DNA from: JAYUDN01 sp043739785
GTDB lineage: Bacteria; Patescibacteriota; Gracilibacteria; BD1-5; UBA2023
Length of the DNA stretch: 64,000 nt
Assembly: GCA_043739785.1 (NCBI GenBank)
Contig: JAYUDN010000001.1
Coordinates: forward strand, 124,001-188,000
Direction of reading: 5' to 3'
The translations under genes and the position numbers were made by a program. Each line of letters starts with the position of its first letter. The stretch's first letter is position 1. This document shows positions 1 to 10,340 of the stretch, piece after piece. The notes below the pieces were generated by a model, which was given only the letters and a program-made list of their open reading frames with translations, searched no databases and was not told the DNA's origin.

Positions 1-879
1 GAGAATAGTGGTAAACCAGATTGAAATGGTAATATTTTTACAACTGACTTTACCATTGGGAAAAGGACACTCTATTTTGGAATAGATTCTAAAGGTGGGA
101 TTTATATAAAAGATAAGACAACTCCTCAAGATGAGAGAGATATGAATATCGATGGTTCTCTAGCTGATAATAAAAAACTATGAAGTGCGAGAACTCTTGA
201 TACTGCAAAACAAGCACTTGAGGCAGTGAAACGTTCTGAGAATGGTATAGTAACCTCAACACCAGAAACTCCAACAGCAAAAGTGGAAAAAGCAAAAAAG
301 GAAGTTATCACTATGCTTGGATCTCTCTGAATCAACTGAGTAAAGTTGAGAGAACCTGGAAGTGACGGTATTATCTATACTGAACACTTCAAAATATGAA
401 CCCGAGAACTGTATATTGGTATATGAGTAACCTGAAGAGTTAGCCTAAGTGAGAGCATTCGTGTAGCACAGTGATCATGGAGGAATATGTATATAGATAC
501 AGATGGAAAACGTATTGAATCTACTAATACCAATATGTATACAGCTATAGAAGCAGCACTCGTACTAAACCGTATCTTACAAGCTGAGGGTAAAATAACT
601 GCTACTCCAACGATCACACTCGATAGTCATCCAAATAGCGCTGTAATTCTCAAGAGCGTAAAGAGTATCACATGACTCGAAAGCGCTACTCTTGCATGAC
701 TCGGCTTTAATATCAATGGTCAAGAAGTAGTACTTCCTCAATGACTCGCATGGACGGACGGGAATAAGAATGCTGTCAAGCTAATTGATGGATACGAAGT
801 AAAAAATGGAAAAATACAAAAAAAGGTTGTTTCCCCAGTTACTGATATACGACCTAAAAGAGGTTCTGATTTAATTTAA
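1..879 (+). CDS. Hypothetical tandem-repeat protein, 5' end outside window
   Basis: The open frame runs in from the left edge and stops at TAA; 292 residues are visible, with about a dozen UGA codons read as Gly. I do not recognise the family. Two similar segments (about residues 17-83 and 130-199) share F-x-IG-x-R-x-LY-x-GI, then an N-M/Y-x-ID element, then an Ala/Leu-rich helix ending near ENGI or AEGKI, so the protein appears to be built from repeats of about 113 residues. A more diverged third copy may follow. No membrane segment is seen in the visible part. The next gene starts 17 bases downstream on the same strand, so the two are probably co-transcribed. The Lys-, Thr- and Asn-rich content and heavy UGA use resemble the next three genes and differ from the ribosomal genes. 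Confidence 0.75.
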
Positions 880-896
880 TTAATGAAAATATAAGT

Positions 897-3800
897 ATGT
901 CTCCTATCAATACACAATCACTCAATATCGAGAATCCACTTTTCGTGGGTCTATCAGGACTGATGAATCAGTATCCTCTCCCCGTCGATGAAGATACAGG
1001 GGAACTCGGTATGGCAAATGCGCTCATATGGATAGAAGATCGTATGATGATTCAAGGCGAGTGAGAATTTCTCGGTTTTGATCCTGCTATAAGCTATCCA
1101 CAGTCACACTTAGATACTCTTGCACGACTTTTGAAGCAGATGGTTGAGTCTCCATCATTTCGTGCATCGGGGACTATATCTCCTGAATACGTACGATCGT
1201 GGCAAGAACTCCAAGGGAAAGTTCTCATTGAACAGATGAGTCGCTCTATTGAACCTATAGCAGGAGATGTCCTTCTCAATGTATCAGCAACCCGTACTCG
1301 TATCGGTGATCTCATGGAGAAGCCTGGTCTTTCGAGTATGGCGAAGGCAGGTATTTCAGCTGGATCCTTTGGGATTATGGGACTTTTTCAGTACCGATTT
1401 CTCGAATCATTTTTTCAAGCAATTGCTCAACATGATATCAGTCAGTGAAAGACCGGTGCTATGGTACAGCTCGTCCAGAACCATAGTGCTATGCTCGGAA
1501 CGGGTATTGGTTGGTCGGTGTTGTCAGCATGTGCTTTTGCCTATCTGGTAAAGGAGTGATTCGAGACACATCTCTCAGATAAACTCCACGGCACAAAACA
1601 GACGAAGAAAAAGTGGCTCTGTGCTCTCGGATGTGCAACTCTCCTCGGTATAGAGATGACTGGAAGCTTCTCGCGTATCACGATAGGGACAGACCTGAAA
1701 GAACAAGTTGTTGATATGAAAAAAGGTGTTAAGCGAGCGACTGAAGGAGATAAGACCGTATTCGTACAACTTGATACTAAAGCCTGAGATATCGCTGATA
1801 CTTACGAAAGTGAGTGAAAGGCCCTATTTGATGCAGAATCTCAAAGATGATGAATAGGTCCGTATGCTGCAGCAAAGCAGGCAGCGTATGTACCAATGAG
1901 TCAGATTGATTGGTCGAAAGTCGATAGAGTACCAGGATTGAGACAAAAAGTCGAAAGACTCTATGCTGGGCTGGAGAGTCACCGTAATAAGATGAAAACA
2001 ATACAAGAATCAAACTGACTCGATGGATCTTCGGGTCAAAAAGAAACTACTTGACCTCGCGTTATCGGTATTGCTTGATATCAGGTGGATAAAGTAGCAA
2101 AATGACTCAATACTCTCTCTACTGAGGCGGTAGATGAGCTCCTCGAGTCTCATAACCTTGTCGATCCTGCACTCTGAGATATTGTCATGGATCTCGTCTT
2201 TGATGCTGGGAAGAAGCTCCATCCTCAAGATGTAAATGCATTGAGAGCCGTGCTCGATCGTCAGATCGATAAATCTGGGAAAAATGTCGATGCTCTCACG
2301 GATGAACTCGCTCGGACTATCGATACTCTCGATGCATTCATGCGGGAGATAACAGATGCAGCCGATGCAACTTATAAGACCAAGACTGCATATTCACCAA
2401 AACCAAAACCAGAACGTATCGATACCAGTGCACTCAAAAATGCTCTCAATAGTACAAAGGTTCCAGTTTCTGTCCTTGATCCACTTGGCGTATGGGGGAA
2501 ATTTATCGAGCTCTCGGCAAACGGTACTATCCCACTTGGCTATAGCCTCGCACTTCTTCTACGAGTACTTCTCGTAGAGTGAGTCCTTCTTGCTATCGGT
2601 TCGGCACGAGTGAGGAAGACCACTCGAGCACTCTCGACTCCTGGAGCACGGTTCGAGGACCTTGCTCGAGAGACAGATGGTCAGTATCTGAAGATAGTTG
2701 CTCTCGTAGAGCGACTGACTGGTGGGGAATCATGGAAAATGCTCAATGGTCGAGCTCTCTCAAGAGAAGAAATACATACTCTCATATCATCTGCACTTGC
2801 ATCAGCACGATGACAGAGCGCCCTCGGAAATCAGATGTCAGTAGTTGATATGAAGTGAAAAGATATCACATCAAAGTCTCAACGAATAAAGGACCTTCTC
2901 GGTGCAGCATTCTTCTGACAATACTCAGCTCCCGAGATTCGGAGGCTTCGAGCCCTCGATAAGAGTCTCACATTCTGGTCTCAAGATATCAAGTGAGTCG
3001 ATGAACCACCAAAGATAAATAGTACTTGGCTACAATGACTCCGTGGAATGGTCTCGCGTACACCGAGATTATCAGATCGCCCTACTCAAGATCTATCGGG
3101 AAATTCTGTACCTACGTGGGAACTACCACCAATTTCAGTGAAAGATGGAAAACATGCTATTCAAGGTCATGTTCAACAGATACTCGGAACACCACAAGTA
3201 TTGAAAACACTTTCAGATGCAACGGCAAAGAGACAACTCTGAGAAGATATCTCAAGTAAGAGGCGACAGTATGAAAGTGCAAGAATGTCACTCTCTACCT
3301 TTCTCGAAGAGAACAATCACCTCCTTGCAACGGTTTCAGAAATACGTTCGAATAGAAGTAACCCTCTACATGATCAAGTGAAAGTCCTCGATGAAACGGG
3401 TGATGTATTCTGATACTATGGTGCTGAAGTATGAGCTATAGATCAGAGAATGACCGGACTCATGAAATGACAGGATGAAAAATCATTCTATCTTCAGAGA
3501 GATACTTTTCTTCGAAGAGTTGGTGATACTTTTAAATCTAGACTTGCACTTCTCCGTGATTCTGGCCTACTCGATAGGTGAGAAAAGTCAGAGATAGTTA
3601 GGCTCCTCGGACTTCAGAATCACGAACTACTAGTAGAAGAAAACTATACATTTTTCTCTGATATTCTTACTCGCTATAGTGCACAAAGGTATATATCAGA
3701 AAGAGTTCTCCAGAAATGATGGGAAAAAACTCCAGAGTTTAATTATCAAGTTTTCAATGATTGACTTAATGATATAGATAATAAAGTAAAAGAATGAAGA

Positions 3801-3935
3801 GATCTGATAGCTCGAAGAAAAAAAATACAAGGATTTCTAAGTGTAAATCCTGAAAATGTAACGGAACTTCAGGTTATGGAACTTCGTAATGCCACTGCCC
3901 AGATCAAAAGTTTTCTAGAAACTAAAAATAAATAG
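897..3935 (+). CDS. Large hypothetical membrane and coiled-coil protein (1012 aa)
   Basis: A single frame of 1012 residues appears once about 25 in-frame UGA codons are read as Gly; with the standard code it falls into short pieces. It starts at the ATG 17 bases after the previous stop and ends in TAG. I do not recognise the family. Hydrophobic stretches lie near residues 148-170 (AGISAGSFGIMGLFQYRF), 197-218, 241-258 and 540-566 (IPLGYSLALLLRVLLVEG), so it is probably an integral membrane protein with long soluble parts. The C-terminal third (about 780-1012) is rich in Glu, Lys, Leu and Arg and looks helical or coiled-coil. Only 3 bases separate it from the lipoprotein/metallopeptidase gene downstream, which suggests translational coupling and a shared envelope function. 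The frame is certain; the function is unknown. Confidence 0.85.
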
Positions 3936-3938
3936 ATT

Positions 3939-5105
3939 ATGAATTCTTTAGAAAGAAATACAAACCAATGACACCATAAACCCCCAGTTCCTGGAGTAAA
4001 GAGAACCATTAGAAATATAGCATGAAGTGTTGCTCTTTGATTAATGGTTACTGGTTGTAATCCTTCTAAAACTGAATCCACTCAAACACCTTGATCTGAG
4101 GCAATTAATATATCGTATCCGGGTACAATTTCCATTAAGGATACTGATTCTCTAGAATTAAAACAAGCAAAATCAGAATTTAATATACGAATCGCCCAAC
4201 TAAATGAAAAGTATTGAATGAATGCTAAAATATACGAGCCTAAAGATATACCGGAACTTGCTAGGTGTAATATCGAAGGTTATAGTATAACAAAGTATAT
4301 TTATCCGGATGATCTAGTCTCAATTCATGCAATGATAGCATACCTTGATGTTATACTCGAGGGAGTTCAATTATATAATAAAGAAATGCTCAAAGAGCTT
4401 AGAAATATATATTTTATATGAGATATGTATCGCATAACTAATGATCCTTCCCTCTGATACCCAGAATATATGGAACCTGATGGATTCGGTTGATGAAGTC
4501 GTATTTGACTCAAGCTGACACCACAGAACAAAGAAAGATATAAAGAAGTTTTTCATCATGAGTTTACCCATGTGATACATCATAATCTATGGCCATTTGA
4601 TCGGGCTTCCGGAACAACTGTCCATTATGATGGTACCGCCCGATCTCAACATCCATGATTTTCCAGTAGATATGGTATGACCAATTCACGTGAAGATGCA
4701 GCTACTGTATGAGAAAGTATCATGAGTGCTGTATTGAAATTCGAGTGAAAAAAAGTAAACTTGGATCAATCAATGTCTATTCCGAGCAATGACTCAACGA
4801 GTGTAATGCCTAATGGTACTCTACCCATAAAAACTGAAATCAAATTTCATGATACTGAGGATAATATTTTCAGTAGAATAAAGGAAGATTCAGTCCTTGC
4901 AAGAAAAGTCATGTATATGACAGGATCATACTATGATACAAGTCAGTGAAAATTTATTTGGGATTTTAGTCCTCTAGAGTTTCGACATTATTTTCATGTA
5001 CCAAAAGGACAAGAATTCCCATTTTATGCTCGGATGAAGACAAAGGGAAAGTATGACCACGAATATTGGAATAAGATACTTGGTTTTGATGGAAGTAGGA
5101 AGTAA
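3939..5105 (+). CDS. Putative zinc metallopeptidase lipoprotein (HExxH)
   Basis: This 388-residue protein is read with UGA as Gly. The basic N-terminus is followed by a short hydrophobic stretch and a lipobox, VTGC, with the lipidated Cys at about residue 40; two of the signal-peptide glycines are UGA codons, so the export signal is invisible in the standard code. After a Thr/Ser-rich linker there is HEFTH at about residues 207-211, a textbook HExxH zinc motif. A downstream acidic segment (SREDAATVGES, Glu about 252) could give the third ligand as in gluzincins. I infer a cell-surface zinc protease; no exact family was recognised. It lies 3 bases after the 1012-residue membrane protein gene, so the two may act together. 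Confidence 0.7.
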
Positions 5106-5166
5106 TTAACGAAGTAAATAATTTACTATAATTTATAACTTTATTTTAATTTTATCATTACTTATT

Positions 5167-6195
5167 ATGAAAAATCTTTCAAAACTTACTCACTCTGTAG
5201 CTGCAGCAGGCTGAACTGTTCTAGGATTAGCAATTGCCGTATGAGCAAATGAACTTCGAAATAGTCATCCAATAGCGAACCTAGCTCTTGATACTTCATG
5301 AGCAATAGTAAATATATTTGATGTGAAAGAATGACAAAAAAATATCAATATGCAATTTCCCTATGTTGTGATGTGACCCGAAGCTGAAGAACTGAAGAAA
5401 CATATAGGTACATTTCTCAGACCAGATATCATACCGAAAGAACTATCGAATGTTTCAATTCTAAAAGATTGAAAGAAGGTTACATTCCTTCATATTTCCC
5501 ATATTGTCGCCAACCCAGCTTGAAAAAACTGATACCGTGTTTCTTTTAGGACATGAGAAGGAAACAATTACATAGAATATGATGGCGAATATCAACTCAG
5601 TTTCAAAGTAATATTACCATGAAACACAGATAAATTTACCAAAAAAGACGCTCCAAAATTAATCAAAGCTCTATTTGAAAAAGCATGGCAGGATAAAGTC
5701 GATGAAGGAGTAGCAGCTCAAGAACATGCACGTTTGAATCCAAATGATCCAAAAATTTGGGAGAGAGGTAATTTTAAATTATTCTGAAAAGCTGACGATG
5801 AAGATCGTGCTGATCAACTCGCAACCCTCCTGCTCAAAAAAATCAAGAAACACCACGAAGTTACTAAATTTGATTTTGACCACGAACCTTCAAAAACACA
5901 ATTCCTCGAAAATTTTACTTTCAAAAATCCTATTACCATGCATGGAGTATCGGTAGCATGATTTAGTGTATCAGTAACATTTGATTGACGATTTAGCTTT
6001 TCGATAGTTCAAAACTCAAAAGTTCACTTACCACCGAATGGCATAACGACAACTTTTTTGCATGATAAAACGTTTACACACCCGAATAAAAAACTCTGAC
6101 TTTCAATAATTACTGGGGAAAACGCAGATCAGATGAACCAGCTAACTCAACAACAAGCGCTTGATATAGTCGAACGTCTTATCAAGGCACTCTAG
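5167..6195 (+). CDS. Hypothetical protein with N-terminal membrane anchor (342 aa)
   Basis: One frame of 342 residues from ATG to TAG with about 16 UGA-Gly codons. The N-terminus (about residues 8-27, SVAAAGGTVLGLAIAVG) is a single hydrophobic segment, so the protein is probably membrane-anchored or exported. The rest is soluble and Lys/Asn-rich, with no motif I recognise. It is the last gene of the co-directional block from the left edge and is followed by a strong hairpin, consistent with the end of a transcription unit. The gene starts 61 bases after the metallopeptidase stop codon. Confidence 0.8.
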
Positions 6196-6240
6196 GTATA
6201 GAAATATCTATGGTTTGCTGAGAACCATATAAAGACAATA

Positions 6241-6287
6241 ATCAACAATAATCCCCTATCTCTTGTGAGAAGGGGATTATTGTTGAT
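6241..6287. terminator. Strong hairpin, probable bidirectional terminator
   Basis: Perfect 17-bp inverted repeat: the arm at 6241-6257 (ATCAACAATAATCCCCT) pairs with 6271-6287 around a 13-base loop. It separates the rightward block (1-6195) from the leftward tRNA and rpsU, so it may terminate both. The U-rich tract on the + strand is short. Confidence 0.7.
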
Positions 6288-6294
6288 TTTCTGA

Positions 6295-6369
6295 TGGTTG
6301 CGGAGGTGTGAATCGAACACACGACCTCAAGGTTATGAGCCTTGCGAGCTACCACTGCTCTACTCCGCG
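6295..6369 (-). tRNA. Initiator tRNA-fMet (anticodon CAT)
   Basis: Read on the minus strand, 75 bases fold as a tRNA with an encoded 3' CCA (complement of 6295-6297). The anticodon loop CTCATAA carries CAT. The acceptor stem begins CGCGGAG and ends CTCCGCA, giving a C1-A72 mismatch at the tip, the hallmark of bacterial initiator tRNA. The T arm is GTGTG-TTCGATT-CACAC. The anticodon stem holds two rather than three G:C pairs next to the loop. It lies 32 bases downstream of rpsU on the same strand and may be co-transcribed. Confidence 0.93.
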
Positions 6370-6401
6370 ATAGAAATGACCCCCGAAGAGGTCATATGGT
6401 A

Positions 6402-6602
6402 TTACATAGCTTTTTTCCCTACCTCACGGTAGTAGGAGCGGATAATCGCCATTTCACGAGTCTTTCTCTTGGAGAGGTCTCGAGAGTGGGTCTGTTCGTT
6501 TTTGAGACGGTTTGCGGTACGAGTCTGGAAAAACGACTTCTTGTATCGAAGGATGAGCTTTTCGTTGGTTTCACCTTCCTTGCGGACTGAGTAACAAATC
6601 AT
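6402..6602 (-). CDS. rpsU: Small ribosomal subunit protein bS21
   Basis: A 66-residue basic protein starting at ATG with no UGA codon. The segment around NEKLILRYKKSFFQTRT and the Arg/Lys-rich middle (SRDLSKRKTREMA) match bS21, a short helical protein of the 30S subunit near the 3' end of 16S rRNA that helps translation initiation. The length is normal. The gene is followed on the same strand by the initiator tRNA, so two initiation components sit together. There is no other gene in its presumed transcript. Confidence 0.8.
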   Translation of the reverse strand: MICYSVRKEGETNEKLILRYKKSFFQTRTANRLKNEQTHSRDLSKRKTREMAIIRSYYREVGKKAM

Positions 6603-6802
6603 AGGAGAAAAAATAATTATAAATTTTGGCAGATAATATGAAAAAATTGAAGGAAGTCAAATATATTCGGTTGCAGGTTGCAAGTTGCAGGTTAGCGGGG
6701 GCATTAGGAATGGAAAAATCTTGTATACGAGAGTTGTCCGAGAGATGGAGAATGGCGGTATCGTTATTCCAATCTTTCTGATAAATGCCTATTTTTCTCG
6801 TA

Positions 6803-7191
6803 TCATCCTCGAGTATGTGGGGATCCAGTTTCTTGTTTCCTGGATTCCCGTTTTCATGAGAATGACATAGTATAAAAGGGATTATACTTGTACTATTTCC
6901 TCTGATCAAATCGGTCGGGTTGATTTACAGGCTGTCATCCCGAGGCACTCGAGGGATCCCTTTTATTCAATAGGTAGAGATTCTTAAAGAAAAGGGATTC
7001 CTCCGCTTCACTCCTTGGAGTCGTTTCGGTCGGAATGACAAAATTACGTAATTTCAAGGTTCTTTTAGTGATCCCTTCTTTGCTTGTGTCATCCTCGCTT
7101 TTGTGGGGATCCAGTTACTTACTTCCTGGATTCCCGTTTTCGCGTGAATGACAAAGTATAAAAGAGATTCCTCCATTTCGGTCGGAATGAC
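6803..7191. repeat. Cluster of dispersed palindromic repeats in a gene-free gap (6603-7246)
   Basis: The 640-base gap between rpsU and mnmA has no gene I can support. It holds two repeat families. Family A (6803-6868 and 7087-7153) begins TCATCCTCG, contains GTGGGGATCCAG and CTGGATTCCCG, and ends GAATGACA, so the two ends are inverted copies. Family B (6933-7040) begins TGTCATCCCGAGGCACTCGA, contains GGGATCCCTTTT and AAAAGGGATTCCTCC, and ends TCGGTCGGAATGACA. A truncated family B end lies at 7168-7191. Related copies are at 44826-44970 and 26171-26196. The size and inverted ends fit REP- or MITE-like non-coding elements. Confidence 0.8.
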
Positions 7192-7246
7192 ACAAAAATT
7201 GTTTCTACCTCTTCTACCTTTTCTACCTTTCTATTTTTTCTTCTCC

Positions 7247-8455
7247 CTAAACAATTACCCCACTTCCCACTACTCGTTCATCATCATAGATCACACAGAT
7301 CTGTCCAGGAGTAATGGCACGTTGGAACTGAATAAACTCAACCTTCCATCTTCCACTTTCTACATTTTCTTGTATTTCATTCTTCATTCTTCATTCTTCA
7401 TTCTTCATTACCAGGCATTCCTGATCCTCTTGTCGGTATCGTATCTTGGCTCAGTAGGTTTTCGAAGGGTCGGTTACTTCACCGATCCAGTCAATGAGGG
7501 TACATATTTTCGAGTAGAGCTTCACTTCATCCTCGGTTCATACGCTTATAGTATTGGCTTTCGTATCTTTTGCGATCACGAAGAGGGCAGGGCCACCACC
7601 GATCTCTATCCCGCGACGTTGTCCGATCGTATAGCTATAAGCTCCAGTATGTTTTCCTATGACTTTGCCTTCTGTATTGAGAATATTTCCTGGTTGTTTC
7701 GGGATTCGTTTCTCGAGGAACTCCTTCATCGATACCTTTCCGATGAAACAAAGTCACTGGCTATCTTTTCTCTCTGCATTCGGAATTTGAGCCTCTCTTG
7801 CAATAGTTCGCACTTGGGATTTCAGGAGGTTTCCGATCGGAAAGAGCGCTTTCGAAAGTTGGAATGGGGAGAGTCGAGAGAGGAAGTATGATTGATCTTT
7901 CTCGGGGTCAACTCACTTGAGAAGTCGATAGTTTTCAAGTTTTCAAGTTCTCAAGTTCTCAAGTTCCTGCTCTCTACATTCTTCCTTCCAACTTCCACCT
8001 TCCACCACCTCGCAACGTGCATAGTGTCCCGTTGCTATCCCATCAAACCCGAGACTGAGTGCTTCTTCGAGAAAGAGATCGAACTTGACGAGATTATTAC
8101 AAAAGACGTCCGGATTCGGAGTGCGCCCAGCCGTATATTCACGATAGATATACTCGACGATACGTTTCTCATACTCTTCGCGATAGTCGAATGTATAGAA
8201 GGGGAGGTTGAGAAATGCGGCTACCTTTCTCGCTTCTTCGAGATCCGCTCTCGTGGGACAGGCTCCCGGATCTTCCTCATCGAGGTAGTTGATCATAAAT
8301 CCACATGACACCTCATACCCTGCTTGTTTCAGAAGGAATGCTGAAACCGCAGAATCTACTCAGCCTGAGAGTCAGACGAGGATCTTTCACGGTTTTGAGT
8401 TGAGAGTTTCCTGTTCTCAGTTTTGAGTTTCGAGTTTTGGGTTTCCAGTATTCAT
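7247..8455 (-). CDS. mnmA: tRNA-specific 2-thiouridylase MnmA
   Basis: A 402-residue frame with several UGA-Gly codons. MnmA puts sulfur on C2 of the wobble uridine (U34) in tRNA-Lys, -Glu and -Gln, using ATP and a persulfide relay. The PP-loop SGGVDS is at residues 30-35, with its second Gly encoded by TGA. Both catalytic cysteines are present: NPDVFCN (first) and SQGLCFIG (second), the latter's Gly also TGA. ATGHYAR, GVDPEKDQSYFL and YTIGQRRG are typical. Three parts are odd. Residues 1-22 precede the normal MnmA start, about 28 residues follow HYAR, and about 25 lie near the C-terminus. All three are encoded by DNA resembling the short intergenic repeats (CAAGTTCT and ATTCTTC units). The function is certain; the start is the only in-frame ATG before the P-loop. 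Confidence 0.95.
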
Positions 8456-8516
8456 AGAGGTGTGTGAGGTCTTATAAGTTTCTCTATTTATTATTCGTTC
8501 AAACATTATTACTATA

Positions 8517-9125
8517 CTATATTTCCCCCCAGTGTTTCACTCGAGTGAGGAGCGGATGCTCGTATACAATATCACGATTCCATGGTTTTTCGAGGAGGAT
8601 GGTATAAATGCCCGCATCACAGAGCTCGTAGGCATTTTCTATCGCATCATCGATCATGAGGGTGATGTCATAGTCCTTGCAGACCATAGATTTGGGTCGA
8701 GCTTCGGTCGAAAAATGATTCACAAAGTGGACTGACTCCTCCCCAAGGTAGGGGAAATGGCTGTTAATCCAGCTGAGCGTTCGTTCTATCCTCCACGAGT
8801 CCTGATTACTTCTCGCGGTAACTATAGAAATACGCTTCCCGGCATCAAAAAATTTTTTCACTCATTCCTGAGAACCCTCAACTGACGGCACACTCTCGGG
8901 ATTCATCGTGGTCTGACCATATCCTTCCCAGAGCGCTATCGCTTCCTCGAGAGTGATACCTTGCTGGAGTTTTGACACGTCATGTACACATATCTCTTCT
9001 TTCGAATGGATATCCGTCAGTTTTCAGAGACTATGGGCATACGCAAGAAATCCATCAAAAGTAGCCGCGAGGGTTTCATCGAGATCGAGACCGATGTGAG
9101 AGTGCTGGAGAGTAATTGATATCAT
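8517..9125 (-). CDS. HAD-superfamily phosphatase (5'-nucleotidase-like)
   Basis: 202 residues, two UGA-Gly codons. Motif I is GLDLDETLA (nucleophile Asp near residue 14), motif II IVTAR, and motif IV MIDDAIEN. This set, with a small helical cap between motifs I and II, fits the NT5C-like/HAD-IB group that dephosphorylates nucleotides or small phosphates. The substrate cannot be told from the sequence. It lies between mnmA and the ABC ATPase on the same strand, with gaps of 61 and 34 bases, so it may share their transcript. Confidence 0.8.
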
Positions 9126-9159
9126 TATATATGCTCTTGAAATGAGGGAGAAAGGATAT

Positions 9160-9858
9160 TTATTTTCCGAGGACACTCTTCATAAAGAAGTCTTCCAGGG
9201 GTTCCTGAAGGTCCTCGACCTTCATATTAGCGACCAGGCGTCACTCCGCAATAATCGCAAAACTATCACATATCGCCTCCACATCTGAGAGGATATGGGT
9301 ATTGAAAAATATGGTTTTTCCCGATACTCCGAGTTCGATAATCAAATCTTTGACCATTTTTCGACCGATCGGATCGAGGCCACTCATCGGTTCATCGAGA
9401 AATATTAATTCCGGATCATGGAGTATGGACTGCGCGAGTCCGATGCGCTGAAGCATCCCCTTCGAATAGCTATTGAGCTTTTTCTTTTCGGCGTTTTCGA
9501 GTCCGACACGCTTCAGAAGCTCGGTGATTCTTTGTTCCAGTGCGTCGCCCTCCATCCCATAAAATTTTCCATTGAACCGGAGGAATTCTCTTCCGGTGAG
9601 ATACTTGTAGAGGTAGGTATTCTCGGGCATGAATCCGATTCGCATTTTTTTTTCGACATCGAGACCGGGAGTTCCGAAAATTTCTACCACTCCACTGTCT
9701 GGTTTGATGAGATGGAGTATGGTCTTCATGGTAGTGGTTTTCCCTGCTCCGTTGGGTCAGAGGAATCCGAAAAGAGATCCCTTTTCTACCCGAAGAGAAA
9801 TATCCTTGAGGACATTCGATTTTCCTATTTTTTTCGAAATATGGCTGAGATGGAGAAT
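9160..9858 (-). CDS. ABC transporter ATP-binding protein, start damaged or unusual
   Basis: ATPase of the ABC-2 (drug/polysaccharide export) type. Walker A is GPNGAGKTT (first Gly = TGA), the signature loop is YSKGMLQR, Walker B ELIFLDEP, with D-loop SGLDP and H-loop THIL. The frame is clear from about 9858 leftward but has no ATG, GTG or TTG ahead of the domain. The likely ATG (9915-9917), 4 bases beyond the upstream gene's stop, is in another frame. The two are separated by a C-rich tract of repeated CTCCCAGCTTCCC units, and a 1-base change in it would join them. I give the coordinate of an in-frame ATT (9858). It could be a frameshifted gene, a phase-variable gene or a non-AUG start. No permease gene is adjacent. 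Confidence 0.75.
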
Positions 9859-9920
9859 GGGGGGCTGGGAGGAGGGGAAGCTGGGAGGAGGGGAAGCTGG
9901 GAGGATGGTTTCTTCATAGT

Positions 9921-10295
9921 TTATTGAGGTAGATTAGAGAGTCTTTTTTTACTAACAAGACCTGAAAGTAACTTAAGAATAATTTGTGTTTTTGCAAGGA
10001 GTTTCTCGGAATCTTGGATATCAAGAAATCAAATTTCTTGCGCAATAACTAACTGAGTTTCGAGTTCACCACAAGATCACTTCGCTATATAAAGAAATCT
10101 GATATTGTCTTGAATACTACCACGGTAGGCTCCCTCAGCAATATTGCTTGCTATCGAAACAGATGCTCTCCTCATTTGATCAGTAAGGCCATATTGTTCA
10201 ACTTTGGGAAATGTAGAAGTTATGGTATATATTTCTTTGGATAATTCTATAGATAGTTTCCAAACTTCTAACTTGGAATAATGAGATTCTATCAT
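9921..10295 (-). CDS. Four-helix-bundle protein (23S rRNA intervening-sequence family)
   Basis: 124 residues, with UGA-Gly codons near the C-terminal third. The pattern of LEVWKLSIELSKEIY, GLTDQMRRASVSIASNIAEG and SIQDNIRFLYIAKGS is typical of the family often annotated as S23 or four-helix bundle protein, found inside rRNA intervening sequences and as free genes. It forms a pentameric helical bundle of unknown role. Its stop codon is 4 bases before the ATG that would naturally start the ABC ATPase gene, so the two are probably one transcript. Confidence 0.85.
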
Positions 10296-10340
10296 AATTA
10301 TTACTTTAATAGTGAGAATTTCTTATGACTTCCCAGTCTC

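Noticed and set aside
6342..6590. Plus-strand frame over rpsU and the tRNA
   Set aside because: It crosses the tRNA and is the antisense of rpsU.
7148..7891. Long plus-strand frame over mnmA (247 codons), continuing in another frame at 7892-8308
   Set aside because: It is the antisense shadow of mnmA; the minus strand carries all MnmA motifs through the whole stretch.
9418..9927. Plus-strand open frames over the ABC ATPase
   Set aside because: Antisense shadows; Walker A, signature and Walker B are on the minus strand.
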